DNA of 37,736 nt from Oscillospiraceae bacterium (GCA_017409205.1 JAFQTF010000001.1:1-37736), one strand, 5' to 3'; positions 20,798 to 29,265 are shown, numbered from the stretch's first letter. Notes: generated by a model not told the origin, from the letters alone. Numbers and translations are program-made.

Positions 20798-21601
20798 CTA
20801 TGGGCTGAGAAATTCCAGCAGTGTGTCATGAAAATCCGGAGCCTCTTCGTAAACACCGTGGCCCCACTGGGCATACATTTTCAGGGATGCACCGGGAATG
20901 GCTTCTGCGATTTTGCGGGAAGGTTCGCCTCCCAGCGCATGGTCCTGCTCGCCGCCGATGACCAGGGTCCTGGCCCGGATCAGCGGAAGACGGGCAGCCG
21001 CATTGTGGGTCAGACATGCCTGGGCCAGAGCAAAGAACCGGTCATAGGACTTTGGTCTGGTCAGCGCTCCGATAATGGGGATCATCCATTTGTTTTTCCG
21101 GTAATAGCCTTGGGAGTAGATCCTGCGCAGGTTGCTTTCCATAAAGGCGGCGTGATCACCGGATTGGGCAAGGGAGATCCATTCCTCAATGGATTCCCGC
21201 ATCAGAGGATTGGATTCATGGCAGGTAACGGCCAGGATCAGTTTGTTTACAGCTTCCGGATAGTCTGCGGCAAAATGCTGGGCGATCATGCCGCCCATGG
21301 AAACACCGAAAATATCTGCCCGTTCAATGCCCAGAAGTTCCATGGCAGCTTTCAGATCCCGGGCCATATCCCGGGTGGTGCAGCCGCAGGCCGATGGTTC
21401 CCGGCGACTGAAGGCATAGACCGTAAATTCCTTTGCAAAGCAGCGGTACATGGCTGCCATGGGCAGGGCCGTTCCCTTCACCGTGCGCAAACCGTCTCCC
21501 AGTCCGGGAAGCATGATCAGCGTCCGGGAACCGGAACCAAATCGGATATAGTCCATGACGGCGGCATCCAGTGTGAGGGCGCCATTTTTTGCATGAAGCA
21601 T
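20798..21601 (-). CDS. Alpha/beta hydrolase (267 aa)
   Basis: An alpha/beta hydrolase with LPGLGDG (31-37) as oxyanion-hole region, nucleophile elbow GVSMGG (99-104, Ser101), an acid in GGEQDHALGG and the base His in WGHGVYEE. The lid region between about 125 and 205 is moderately long. This pattern fits the haloperoxidase/meta-cleavage-hydrolase-like group; substrate unknown. The ATG at 21601 is favoured by AAGGATGTGATGG upstream; a start at 21634 in the same frame lacks a site. Co-transcribed with the GNAT gene. Confidence 0.85.
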   Translation of the reverse strand: MLHAKNGALTLDAAVMDYIRFGSGSRTLIMLPGLGDGLRTVKGTALPMAAMYRCFAKEFTVYAFSRREPSACGCTTRDMARDLKAAMELLGIERADIFGVSMGGMIAQHFAADYPEAVNKLILAVTCHESNPLMRESIEEWISLAQSGDHAAFMESNLRRIYSQGYYRKNKWMIPIIGALTRPKSYDRFFALAQACLTHNAAARLPLIRARTLVIGGEQDHALGGEPSRKIAEAIPGASLKMYAQWGHGVYEEAPDFHDTLLEFLSP

Positions 21602-21747
21602 TCCATCACATCCTTTCTGGGGAAAGCATACCATATTTTCCGGAGAATTGGAAGCAATTCCCGAAAAACGTTACGGTTTGGTGATAGTATGGTCACATAT
21701 TTTCCACATGTTTCTGTAAGCGTTCTGATATACTGCTCATAGAGAAA

Positions 21748-21756
21748 AAAGGAGGA
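21748..21756 (+). promoter_or_regulatory. Strong Shine-Dalgarno before small membrane protein
   Basis: AAAAAGGAGG lies about eleven bases before the ATG at 21764. Further upstream an extended -10, TG-A-TATACT (hexamer 21730-21735), is the likely promoter; no clear -35 is seen. Confidence 0.5.
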
Positions 21757-21763
21757 ATGGAAT

Positions 21764-21991
21764 ATGATGGAAATTTTGATGCTGATACTGTTCTGCTGGC
21801 TGTTTTTCAAAGCCGTGGGGCTGGCCTTCCGGGCAGCCTGGGGTGCGGCAAAGATCCTTGCGTCACTGCTGTTTGCTGTTGCTGTGCCGATGCTGGTGCT
21901 GTGTCTGGTATTTGCGGGAGGCGTATTCCTGCTGGTGCCGCTGGCACTGGTGGCCGTGGCCTTTGGTATTCTGAAAGCCTGCGTGGCGTAA
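21764..21991 (+). CDS. Small hydrophobic membrane protein (75 aa)
   Basis: Almost entirely hydrophobic: segments at about 3-22 and 30-73 give two or three membrane passes (WLFFKAVGLAFRAAWGAAKIL; LVPLALVAVAFGILKA). There are few charges and no motif that I recognise. The ATG at 21764 or the next codon at 21767 follows AAAAAGGAGG. It is transcribed alone and divergently from the hydrolase-GNAT operon. Its size suggests a membrane-stress or regulatory peptide, but that is only a guess. Confidence 0.65.
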   Translation: MMEILMLILFCWLFFKAVGLAFRAAWGAAKILASLLFAVAVPMLVLCLVFAGGVFLLVPLALVAVAFGILKACVA

Positions 21992-22116
21992 ATGGGAAGG
22001 GAACGGCTGCAGAATTCCGAGCTCCTTCGACTGCGCCTGCAGGGGCAACGACGCATTGCCCGCGGGCGGCGAATGGCTACCGCTGCGTCCATAAGGATAG
22101 ATTTTTCATAAACAGA

Positions 22117-22143
22117 GGGGACTGTTGCATTGCAACAGTCCCC
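22117..22143. terminator. Bidirectional terminator hairpin
   Basis: GGGGACTGTTG (22117-22127) pairs with 22133-22143 around a five-base loop. It ends the minus-strand PHP gene (stop at 22148) and faces the small membrane gene; T-tracts are weak on both sides. Confidence 0.6.
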
Positions 22144-22147
22144 CTTC

Positions 22148-22993
22148 TTATATGGTGTTTTTCAGATAATTTGTAAAATCAGCAGGAACGGCAAGGCCGC
22201 CTTTCCCGGTACCCAGAGAGATATGGGGCTTGGTCTGTCCGTGGAAATCGCTGCCGCCGCTTTCCGCGAGACCAAATTCCCGGGCGATGCGCCGGGCGGT
22301 TTCCGTTGTTTCTGCGGAGTAGGCAGAATACATAGTCTCCATGGCGGCAAGGCCGCAGGGAACTGCCTGTTTCAGAAAGATCCGGAGTTCTTCTTCGGTT
22401 TTCAGATTCAGGAAGGAATGGGCCAGCACAGGAACGGCATGAATATTACGCAGAAAAGCGATGGCTTCAAGGGCGGACAATCGCTCCGGAGGGAAATAGT
22501 ATCCGGACTTTTTGGAGAGAAGGACCCGGAAAGCCTCGTTGATGTTGGAGACATAGCCTCTTTCCAGCAGAGCGGATGCAATGACAGCCCGGTTGACAGT
22601 GCCCTCCCGATGAGACCGGCAGATGTCCGCATAATCGAGGGTATAGCCTGCCTTGTTCAGATTCCGGATCAGCAGGCGGTTGCTTTCCTCTTTCTTCCGG
22701 TTGAAGCCATCCAGCAGATCCGTGACTTCCCCAAAGGTTTCCGGCTTCAGAAACAGACCCAGGATATGCAGTTCCTTTTCTTTGTAATTTGTGGAAATTT
22801 CTACACCGGGCACCGCCTGCACGGCAGTATTCCGGGCGGCTGCCAGAAATTCCGGCAAACCCGCAACGGTATTGTGATCCGTCAGCGCCACAGCCGAGAG
22901 GCTGAGCCTTTCCGCTTCGGCAATAATCTGCGCCGGGGAAAGGGTACCGTCGGAATAATGGGAATGGGTATGCAGATCACAGTATCGTCCCAT
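22148..22993 (-). CDS. PHP-domain phosphoesterase, RNase AM/TrpH-like (281 aa)
   Basis: Metal-binding PHP motifs in order: DLHTHSHYSDG (residues 6-16), TDHNT (39-43), PGVEIS, an His in ELHILG, AHS and GGSDFHG near 255. This matches the YciV/RNase AM group, which removes nucleotides from the 5' ends of rRNA or hydrolyses 3',5'-nucleoside bisphosphates. AGGAGG precedes the ATG, eleven bases after the ABC-F gene stop, so they form an operon. That pairing fits roles in translation or rRNA, but this is inference. Confidence 0.88.
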   Translation of the reverse strand: MGRYCDLHTHSHYSDGTLSPAQIIAEAERLSLSAVALTDHNTVAGLPEFLAAARNTAVQAVPGVEISTNYKEKELHILGLFLKPETFGEVTDLLDGFNRKKEESNRLLIRNLNKAGYTLDYADICRSHREGTVNRAVIASALLERGYVSNINEAFRVLLSKKSGYYFPPERLSALEAIAFLRNIHAVPVLAHSFLNLKTEEELRIFLKQAVPCGLAAMETMYSAYSAETTETARRIAREFGLAESGGSDFHGQTKPHISLGTGKGGLAVPADFTNYLKNTI

Positions 22994-23004
22994 CCGGAAC
23001 CTCC

Positions 23005-24783
23005 TTACTTGCTCTGTGCATCGATCTTTTCCTTCAGCTCCGTCAGGTACATCCAGCGTTCCGTCTTGTATTCCAGCTTTGCTTCCAGCTCCGCCAGTTC
23101 TTCCGTCAGCTGCTGCAGCTTTGTAAAGTCGCTTCCTGCCGCCATCTGAGCTTTCTGGTTTTCTTCAATCTGAGCTTCCAGGGCAGCAATATCCTCGTCA
23201 ATGGTCTCAAATTCCCGCTGCTCCTTGAAGGAAAATTTCAGTTTTTTCTCTTTAACCCGCTCCGGGGCAGCTTTGGGTTTTTCGGCCCTGGCGGGCTGGG
23301 TCTCCTGGGTGCGCTTTTTGTTCCAGTCTGTCCAGTTTCCGGTGAACTGCTCCACCCGGCCGTCACCTTTCACTTCAAAGATGGTATCGGCCAGCTTGTC
23401 CAGGAAAAACCGGTCGTGGGACACTGTAAGGATGGGGCCGGAGAAGGATTGCAGATAATCTTCCAGAATGGATAACGTCATCACATCCAGATCGTTGGTG
23501 GGCTCATCCAGCAGCAGAACATTGGGCGCTTCCATAAGCACGGACAGCAGATAGAGTCTGCGCCTTTCGCCGCCGGACAGCTTGCCTATGGGCACGCTCT
23601 GCAGATCGGAGGGGAACAGGAACCGCTCCATCATCTGCTTGGCGGTGAAGGTGCCTTCGGCGGTATGGAGTTCCCGGGCGATCTCATGGATAAAGTCGTA
23701 GACCCGCTGACTCAGATCCAGCTCCCTCCCCTCCTGAGAGAAGTGGCCGATCTTTACAGTCGTTCCGGTGTCTACATGGCCGCTGTCCGGCTGCAGGGTT
23801 CCGGCAATCATGTGAAGCAGCGTGGATTTGCCGGCGCCATTGCGGCCCACGATGCCGATGCGGTCGCTGCGCAGCAGATTATAGGAAAAATCGGCAATGA
23901 TGGTTCTGCCGTCAAAAGACTTGGAAACACCATGAAGCTCAATGATCTTCCGGCCCAGACGGCTGGATGCTGCGGACATCTGAAGCACCTCGTCCTCTTC
24001 CGGGGCGTCCTGATTCAGCAGAGCTTCGTAGCGTTCGATCCGGTCCTTGGACTTGGTGGTTCTGGCTTTGCAGCCACGCATGATCCATTCCCGTTCCGTG
24101 CGGAGGATGGACTGGCGCTTGCGTTCGCTGGCCTCTGCCATTTCAGCCCGGAGCTCCTTCAGCTCCAGATATTTGGAATAGTTGGCTTCGTAGTGGTAAA
24201 GCTTGGCCCGGTAGAGCTCTGTGATGTGGTTGCAGACCCGCTCCAGAAAATACCGGTCATGGGTCACCATGATCAGACCGCCCCGGAAAGACCGGAGATG
24301 GTCCTCCAGCCAGGCAACCATCTGGCTGTCCAGGTGGTTGGTGGGCTCATCCAGCACCAGAATGTCCGCCGGATGCACCAGAGCAGCAACCAGGGCCACG
24401 CGCTTGCGCTGGCCGCCGGAGAGCGTGCCGATCTTCTGGTCAAAATCCGCAAAACCCAGCCTGCTCAGCATGGACTTGGCTTCGTATTCATTCAGTTCCC
24501 GGAATTCCCGGGGAAAATGAAGGAATACCTGCTCCAGCACTGTGGCATTGTCATCCATAAGGGGATTCTGGGACAGATAGCTGATCTGCACATTGGGGTT
24601 GCGGGTGATGCGGCCGCTGTCCGGCTCCAGCGCTCCGGCCAGAACCTTCAGAAAGGTGGACTTGCCGGTGCCGTTGATGCCGATGATGCCCACCTTGTCC
24701 CCGTCATTCAGATAGAAATTCACATCGGTCAGCAGCTGCTTCATGCCGAAGTTGATGGAAATATGCTCTGCGGATAATAACAT
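23005..24783 (-). CDS. ABC-F ATPase, Uup-like (592 aa)
   Basis: Two ABC domains in one chain with no membrane segments. First domain: Walker A GINGTGKST (35-43), signature LSGGQ, Walker B LVLDEPTNHLD. Second: GRNGAGKST, LSGGE, LLLDEPTNDLD. An interdomain linker rich in Arg/Glu (about 210-260) and a C-terminal coiled coil (about 510-590) fit Uup-type ABC-F proteins, which act on ribosomes at the E site. Specific resistance function is unlikely from this form. GGAGG precedes the ATG; promoter at 24814-24842. Confidence 0.92.
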   Translation of the reverse strand: MLLSAEHISINFGMKQLLTDVNFYLNDGDKVGIIGINGTGKSTFLKVLAGALEPDSGRITRNPNVQISYLSQNPLMDDNATVLEQVFLHFPREFRELNEYEAKSMLSRLGFADFDQKIGTLSGGQRKRVALVAALVHPADILVLDEPTNHLDSQMVAWLEDHLRSFRGGLIMVTHDRYFLERVCNHITELYRAKLYHYEANYSKYLELKELRAEMAEASERKRQSILRTEREWIMRGCKARTTKSKDRIERYEALLNQDAPEEDEVLQMSAASSRLGRKIIELHGVSKSFDGRTIIADFSYNLLRSDRIGIVGRNGAGKSTLLHMIAGTLQPDSGHVDTGTTVKIGHFSQEGRELDLSQRVYDFIHEIARELHTAEGTFTAKQMMERFLFPSDLQSVPIGKLSGGERRRLYLLSVLMEAPNVLLLDEPTNDLDVMTLSILEDYLQSFSGPILTVSHDRFFLDKLADTIFEVKGDGRVEQFTGNWTDWNKKRTQETQPARAEKPKAAPERVKEKKLKFSFKEQREFETIDEDIAALEAQIEENQKAQMAAGSDFTKLQQLTEELAELEAKLEYKTERWMYLTELKEKIDAQSK

Positions 24784-24813
24784 AGCGCCTCCGAAAAAAG
24801 AAACATTTTTCCC

Positions 24814-24842
24814 AGTTTACCACAGTCTGCGGAATTTGGCAA
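24814..24842 (-). promoter_or_regulatory. Promoter of ABC-F-PHP operon
   Basis: On the minus strand TTGCCA (24842-24837), a 17-base spacer, TAAACT (24819-24814). Confidence 0.6.
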
Positions 24843-24846
24843 TGGA

Positions 24847-24871
24847 AAAGGGCAGCCCCAGGCTGCCCTTT
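24847..24871 (-). terminator. Terminator of small lipoprotein gene
   Basis: AAAGGGCAGCC (24847-24857) pairs with 24861-24871; on the minus strand a T-run follows. It lies just after the lipoprotein stop (24874). Confidence 0.8.
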
Positions 24872-24873
24872 CT

Positions 24874-25119
24874 TCAATCGGAAATCAGTACGATATTGCT
24901 GCTGTGGACAAGATAGGTCTTGCCGTCGATGCGGACCTGGATCTGGTCACCGTCCTCAAAGTCCGTCCAGCTGGAGACTCTTCCCTCCACCACTTCACCA
25001 TTGGGCAGGCTGAGGATCGCACGCTCATAGGAATAGGTCAGATCCACCAGCTGCTTGTTGCAGCCGGTCAGGGCAAGGATCAGGATCAGCGCCAGGATCA
25101 GTGCAATTGCTTTTTTCAT
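24874..25119 (-). CDS. Small lipoprotein (81 aa)
   Basis: A signal peptide with a lipobox: basic MKK, hydrophobic AIALILALILILA, then LTGC with Cys20 as lipidation site. The mature part (61 residues) is a beta-rich domain with a repeated acidic-glycine pattern (LPNGEVVEGRVSSWTDFEDGDQIQVRIDGKTYLVHSSN). Exported and anchored at the outer face of the membrane. AAGGAG lies nine bases before the ATG. No function known. I recall similar short lipoproteins in Clostridia. Confidence 0.8.
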   Translation of the reverse strand: MKKAIALILALILILALTGCNKQLVDLTYSYERAILSLPNGEVVEGRVSSWTDFEDGDQIQVRIDGKTYLVHSSNIVLISD

Positions 25120-25195
25120 TTTTCTCTCTCCTTAGGTTGGTTTTTCCTTATGATACCACAAAAATCAAGAGAAAAATCAACAAATTTGTAAACGA

Positions 25196-25924
25196 TTACT
25201 CTGTGCAGTAAATGTCGATGGCCTTTTTGGCAAATTCTCCGGTGCCGTTGCCGCCGGCTTTATCGATGTTTTCCGTCATGCTGCCGCCGCCGGCATACAT
25301 TTCTCCCAGCACCGTCAGCATGGGCTTGGTGCAGTTGTAATAGTGTTCCGTGATGAAGGACTGAAGCTGGGCAACCCAGTTTTGCACCTCCTCGCTGCCG
25401 GGTTCCAGATGGCGCAGCTGGCCAACTTTTGTGAACAGAGCCATCATGTCGTTGCCAAGAGCCTGCGTTTCCTCTGCGGTGCGGCCCCTGGACTTCTGCA
25501 CAAATTCGCCGTAGGCTCCGGTATTGCCCCACATGGCCTTGGCCTGAGCAGAATAGTCGTCAAATTTTTTATAGTCGAATCCTTCGTAATTCAAGTATTT
25601 CACTCCTGTCAGTTTTAGTCCGTGGGCGAAATAGATCCGATTCTGGATCTGCTGCTTTTTTTCTTCCAGCAGGCTGATCTGTTCTTCCAGTGCCCGGTTC
25701 CGGTCGAAATCCGGAGCGTCCAGCAGGGCGGCGATCTTCTTCAGGGAAAAGCCCAGTTCCCGGTAGACGATGATGAGATACAGCTGCATGAGAGCGTCCT
25801 CGTCATACAGCCGATAGCCGGCCTCGGTGGTGTCGGTGGGCTTCAGCAGTCCAATGGCGTCATAATGATGAAGCGTGCGCACGCTGACACCAGTCATTTT
25901 GCTGATCTCGGTTACTGTTTTCAT
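25196..25924 (-). CDS. MerR-family regulator with TipAS domain (242 aa)
   Basis: Residues 1-70 are a MerR winged helix (VTEISKMTGVSVRTLHHYDAIGLLKPT), followed by a coiled coil (about 75-105, EEQISLLEEKKQQIQNRI). Residues 120-240 match TipAS, the domain that in TipA and Mta binds thiopeptides or other drugs. So it is a drug-responsive activator, probably of its own gene. AGGAGGG precedes the ATG. The promoter at 25948-25978 has the 19-bp spacer expected for such regulators. Confidence 0.9.
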   Translation of the reverse strand: MKTVTEISKMTGVSVRTLHHYDAIGLLKPTDTTEAGYRLYDEDALMQLYLIIVYRELGFSLKKIAALLDAPDFDRNRALEEQISLLEEKKQQIQNRIYFAHGLKLTGVKYLNYEGFDYKKFDDYSAQAKAMWGNTGAYGEFVQKSRGRTAEETQALGNDMMALFTKVGQLRHLEPGSEEVQNWVAQLQSFITEHYYNCTKPMLTVLGEMYAGGGSMTENIDKAGGNGTGEFAKKAIDIYCTE

Positions 25925-25947
25925 ATCTATCCCTCCTCGGTACTGTT

Positions 25948-25978
25948 ATGATAAACCATGACGCAAGGTCAGAGTCAA
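25948..25978 (-). promoter_or_regulatory. MerR-type promoter with 19-bp spacer for the TipAS regulator
   Basis: On the minus strand TTGACT (25978-25973) and TATCAT (25953-25948) with a 19-base spacer that contains ACC-N9-GGT. This is the geometry opened by MerR proteins, here by the gene it precedes. Confidence 0.8.
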
Positions 25979-25990
25979 GAAGAATTTTTG

Positions 25991-26019
25991 TTGAACAGCG
26001 AATATTTTTACGGTATACT
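25991..26019 (+). promoter_or_regulatory. Promoter of nudC-methyltransferase operon
   Basis: TTGAAC (25991-25996), a 17-base spacer, TATACT (26014-26019), divergent from the MerR gene. Confidence 0.75.
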
Positions 26020-26040
26020 GACAGAAAAGGAGGCGGTATC

Positions 26041-26847
26041 GTGATCCAGGATATTCAGCCCAAATGCTATCACAATGAATACATCCCCAGACCCATCCGG
26101 GAGGGGGACGTGGTTTTTGTTTTCCGGGGCAGGGAAGTGCTGCTGCGGGAAGAAAATGACTGTTTGACCTTCCCCGGCGATATGGAAGTGCAGGAAAAAG
26201 AACTCCAGTACCTTTTCTCCATTGATGACCGGGCCTTCTATCTGGGCCGGGAGGAAGTGCCGGGCTATACCTTCCAGCCCATGCGGCTGCTGCGAAGATG
26301 CACGCCGCAGGATCTGTGCTTTGCAGGAATGACTGCCTGGCATCTGTACAACTGGTATGCGGGTCATCGATTCTGCGGAAGGTGCGGCAAACCATTGCAT
26401 CACCATGAAAATCTGCGGGCCCTTGCCTGTGACTGCGGTAATCTGGTATTTCCCGTCATCGCACCGGCGGTGATCGTGGCAGTAACCAATGGGGACAAGC
26501 TTTTGGTGACCCGGTATGCAGGCCGGGAGTTCAAGGGCCTGGCACTGATCGCCGGCTTCTGTGAGATCGGCGAACGTGCTGAGGACACGGTGCGCCGGGA
26601 GGTCATGGAAGAGGCGGGACTGCGGGTGAAGAATCTGCGGTATTTTGACAGCCAGCCCTGGGGCTATGCCTCCAATCTGCTGCTGGGCTACTTCTGTGAG
26701 CTGGAAGGCAGCGATGAGATCCACTTTGACCAGGAGGAGTTATCCTCTGCAGTCTGGGTCAGCCGGGAAGAACTGGAACCCGTGGAAGAAAACCTTCTCA
26801 GCCTTACCGGCACCATGATTGAGACGTTCCGTCTGGGAAAGGAGTAG
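26041..26847 (+). CDS. nudC: NADH pyrophosphatase / NAD-cap RNA hydrolase NudC (268 aa)
   Basis: Cleaves NADH to NMNH and AMP, and in other bacteria removes NAD caps from RNA. The N-terminal domain is followed by a zinc ribbon with C112, C115, C130 and C132, a Nudix box (172-194, GX5EX7REVMEEAG) and the NudC hallmark SQPW (204-207). The second zinc pair is C-x-C rather than the usual C-x2-C. The start is a GTG at 26041, seven bases after AAGGAGG; a longer frame from 25948 would overlap the promoter. Two bases separate its stop from the next gene, which is surely co-transcribed. Confidence 0.9.
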   Translation: MIQDIQPKCYHNEYIPRPIREGDVVFVFRGREVLLREENDCLTFPGDMEVQEKELQYLFSIDDRAFYLGREEVPGYTFQPMRLLRRCTPQDLCFAGMTAWHLYNWYAGHRFCGRCGKPLHHHENLRALACDCGNLVFPVIAPAVIVAVTNGDKLLVTRYAGREFKGLALIAGFCEIGERAEDTVRREVMEEAGLRVKNLRYFDSQPWGYASNLLLGYFCELEGSDEIHFDQEELSSAVWVSREELEPVEENLLSLTGTMIETFRLGKE

Positions 26848-26849
26848 TT

Positions 26850-27662
26850 ATGGAAAATGTCAACAGGACACTGTATATCCCTCTGTATGGGAAAGCCCAG
26901 GTCAGCCGGAAGGGCCTGTTCCTCCGGGATGAAATGGCGGAAACCATCTGGGAGGCGGAAGCGTTTCCCCTGAAGGGAAAGGCGAAGTCCAAATGGCTGT
27001 GCTATAACATGGGTATGCGCTCAGCGGTCTTCGACCGGTGGCTGGAAGAAAAGCTGACACAGCTGCCGGATGCTGTGGTGCTGCACATCGGCTGCGGCCT
27101 GGACAGCCGCATGCGCCGGGTGGATGCCGGGGACCATCTGTGGTTCGATCTGGACTTTCCGGAGGTTATGGCGGAGCGAAAAAAGTATTTCCGGGAAACG
27201 GAGACGTATCGGATGCTCTCAGGAGATGCCCGGGAGGGTGACTGGCTGTCGGAGATCCCCGGCGGCGTGCCCGGTATCGTGGTGATGGAGGGCGTCAGCA
27301 TGTACCTGCGGCTGCCGGAGCTGCAGCAGCTGTTGAAGAGACTGCATACCCATTTTTCTCAGACCTCCCTCCTGATGGATGTGTACACCGTGTTTGCAGC
27401 AAAGGCCACCAAATATAAAAATCCCATCAACGAAGTGGGTGTCACTCAGGTTTATGGCCTGGACAGCCCGGAAGAAGTAACAGCCGCGTCCGGGCTTCGG
27501 TTCGTAACGGAGCACGACCTGACGCCGGAGGATCTCATCCGGCAGCTGCCCAAACGGGAGCAGGGCTTCTTCCGGGTGATGTTCGGGGGTTCCATGGCAA
27601 AGAAGATCTACCGGCTGTATGAGCTGGAAGGAAAATCTCAGAATTTGCCGGAAAATAACTGA
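26850..27662 (+). CDS. LCMT-family SAM-dependent O-methyltransferase (270 aa)
   Basis: Belongs to the leucine-carboxyl-methyltransferase (LCMT/PPM1) family. AVVLHIGCGLDSRMRRVD (about 75-92) is the SAM loop with the family's GxGxDSR form, DLDFPEVMAERKK carries the acidic strand-2 end, and EGVSMYL is the typical later motif. Bacterial members methylate carboxyl or hydroxyl groups of small molecules, some in polyketide clusters; the substrate here is unknown. AAAGGAG overlaps the end of nudC, two bases upstream, so the pair is translationally linked. Confidence 0.85.
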   Translation: MENVNRTLYIPLYGKAQVSRKGLFLRDEMAETIWEAEAFPLKGKAKSKWLCYNMGMRSAVFDRWLEEKLTQLPDAVVLHIGCGLDSRMRRVDAGDHLWFDLDFPEVMAERKKYFRETETYRMLSGDAREGDWLSEIPGGVPGIVVMEGVSMYLRLPELQQLLKRLHTHFSQTSLLMDVYTVFAAKATKYKNPINEVGVTQVYGLDSPEEVTAASGLRFVTEHDLTPEDLIRQLPKREQGFFRVMFGGSMAKKIYRLYELEGKSQNLPENN

Positions 27663-27687
27663 CAAAAACGATTTCGTGTGCTATACT
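27659..27687 (+). promoter_or_regulatory. Promoter of xpt
   Basis: CTGACA (27659-27664), a 17-base spacer, TATACT (27682-27687). It leaves a leader of only about 20 bases. Confidence 0.65.
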
Positions 27688-27715
27688 GATTGCATATTGA
27701 CAGGAGGTGCGGCCT

Positions 27716-28297
27716 ATGAATTTTTTAGAAGAGAGAATCATTGCAGAAGGCGTTGTCAAATCCGGTGAGGTACTGAAAGTTGACAGCTTCCTGAACCACC
27801 AGATGGACATGGAGCTGCTGGATGACATTGCCCGGGAGTTCAAGCTTCGCTTTTTCGGCAAGCCTGTGACCAAGGTTCTGACCATCGAGACCTCCGGTAT
27901 CGGTCTGGCCTGTGCCGTTGCCCGGGAATTCGATGTGCCCATGGTCTACGCCAGAAAGACTGCGTCTGTCAATCTGGATGCGGATGCCTATGTGGCTGAG
28001 GTGGATTCCTACGGTACTGGAAAAGTGCGCCAGATCATGGTGTCCAGAAAGTTCCTGAAGCCGGAGGATCATGTTCTGATCGTGGATGATTTCCTGGCCA
28101 ACGGCTGCGCTCTGCAGGGCCTCATTGCTCTGGTGGAGGATGCCGGCGCTTCTGTTACCGGCTGCGGTGTGGCAATTGAAAAGAGTTTCCAGGAGGGCGG
28201 CCACCGCATCCGGAACCTGGGCTATCATCTGGAATCTCTTGCCATTGTGGAAAGGCTGGATCCTGAAACCGGCGCCATCACCTTTGGAACCGAATAA
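27716..28297 (+). CDS. xpt: Xanthine phosphoribosyltransferase (193 aa)
   Basis: Converts xanthine and PRPP to XMP in purine salvage. The PRPP-binding motif VLIVDDFLANG is at residues 120-130, with the N-terminal NFLEERIIAEGVVKSGEVLKVDSFLNHQMD typical of Xpt. Length is normal (about 190). AGGAGGTG precedes the ATG at 27716. Unlike B. subtilis xpt, no guanine riboswitch fits in the short leader. A strong terminator follows. Confidence 0.93.
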   Translation: MNFLEERIIAEGVVKSGEVLKVDSFLNHQMDMELLDDIAREFKLRFFGKPVTKVLTIETSGIGLACAVAREFDVPMVYARKTASVNLDADAYVAEVDSYGTGKVRQIMVSRKFLKPEDHVLIVDDFLANGCALQGLIALVEDAGASVTGCGVAIEKSFQEGGHRIRNLGYHLESLAIVERLDPETGAITFGTE

Positions 28298-28302
28298 AAA
28301 CC

Positions 28303-28332
28303 AGTCCCGGAGCCGACGGCTCCGGGACTTTT
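28303..28332 (+). terminator. Terminator of xpt
   Basis: AGTCCCGGAGCC (28303-28314), loop GAC, complement 28318-28329, then TTT. Confidence 0.85.
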
Positions 28333-28353
28333 ATGCAGCCCGGGGAGGGATCG

Positions 28354-28857
28354 CTATGGCATCATTTGTGCATACAGCCGCTGTGTCAGGCTGTGCAGGG
28401 GCCTGAACAGGATCAGCGCAATGGCGAAATTGCCGATGCAATGGGTAATATCAAAGGGGATCCCGGATATCCATTTGGCAGCGGCATAGGAAAATCCGCC
28501 AATGACGATATCCACAGGCATACAGGCTGCACCGAACAGCAGTCCGAAAGCACCCGAAAGCAGCGCCCAGTGCATGGGGCTTTCCATCCTCCGCAGCAGA
28601 TATGCCACAAAGGCCAGCCCCGGCCAGATGTACAGATACATGACATTCCAGATCCCCAGACCATAGAATAAAAATTCCATCAGAACATAAAGGTATACGG
28701 GATACACCGCTTTTTTCCCGAAAACAGCGCCGAACACCATCACCATCAGGCTCACCGGCTCGATATTGGGCAGTCCACTCATGACATATTTTGCGGCAAA
28801 GGTCATGGCTCCCAGAATACCGAAGAGAGTCACCTCCCGAATCTGCAGCTTAGCCAA
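28354..28857 (-). CDS. ECF transporter S component, probably cobalamin-related (167 aa)
   Basis: Five or six hydrophobic segments in a 167-residue chain, the size of ECF S components. N-terminal VTLFGILGAMTFAAKYVMSGLPNIEPVSLMVM is typical of S components, which capture a vitamin and dock to a shared EcfA1/A2/T module encoded elsewhere. The cobalamin riboswitch upstream of the operon points to cobalamin or a precursor. The start overlaps the end of the DUF4430 gene by eight bases. No EcfA or EcfT gene lies in the window. Confidence 0.8.
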   Translation of the reverse strand: MAKLQIREVTLFGILGAMTFAAKYVMSGLPNIEPVSLMVMVFGAVFGKKAVYPVYLYVLMEFLFYGLGIWNVMYLYIWPGLAFVAYLLRRMESPMHWALLSGAFGLLFGAACMPVDIVIGGFSYAAAKWISGIPFDITHCIGNFAIALILFRPLHSLTQRLYAQMMP

Positions 28858-29242
28858 TGGTATACACCAGACTGTATTGGCCGCCGTCGGTCAGAACGAT
28901 GCCGTCAGCACCGGCGGTGGCATAGTCGTCTCCAATGAACAGGGCCCAGTAACCCTGATCCGCACTCCAGTCGGCTGTCTCGCCGTCCACTGCGGAGATC
29001 ATCAGCCCGAATTCTCCGATCTCGCCCTCTGCCAGACCTTCCTCCAGCAGCAGCTGACCAAGATACTCAGCACTTGTGCTGTATTCAAAGATTTTCTCCG
29101 TGCTGTCCTTGTGAACTACCGTCACCGTGATTTGCTTGATGCCCGCAACACTCTGCGCCTGACCGCTCAGCCACAGCCAGCCCATCAGACAGACCACCAA
29201 CACCAGGGCAATTACACCGATCCATGCTTTTTTGTTTTTCAT
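28850..29242 (-). CDS. DUF4430 (transcobalamin-like) membrane-anchored protein (130 aa)
   Basis: One N-terminal membrane segment (residues 6-27, AWIGVIALVLVVCLMGWLWLSG) and an extracellular DUF4430 domain of about 95 residues (ITVTVVHKDSTEKIFEYSTSAEYLGQLLLEEGL through GYWALFIGDDYATAGADGIVLTDGGQYSLVY). DUF4430 resembles the C-terminal domain of transcobalamin/intrinsic factor, so it may bind cobalamin at the surface. The ATG at 29242 follows GGAGG; longer frames run through the riboswitch. Operon with the S component. Confidence 0.82.
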   Translation of the reverse strand: MKNKKAWIGVIALVLVVCLMGWLWLSGQAQSVAGIKQITVTVVHKDSTEKIFEYSTSAEYLGQLLLEEGLAEGEIGEFGLMISAVDGETADWSADQGYWALFIGDDYATAGADGIVLTDGGQYSLVYTIG

Positions 29243-29265
29243 ATTTTTTCCTCCAAAAAGATAGA

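Noticed and set aside
27688..27715. Guanine riboswitch before xpt
   Set aside because: The leader is about 20 bases, far too short for a purine aptamer.
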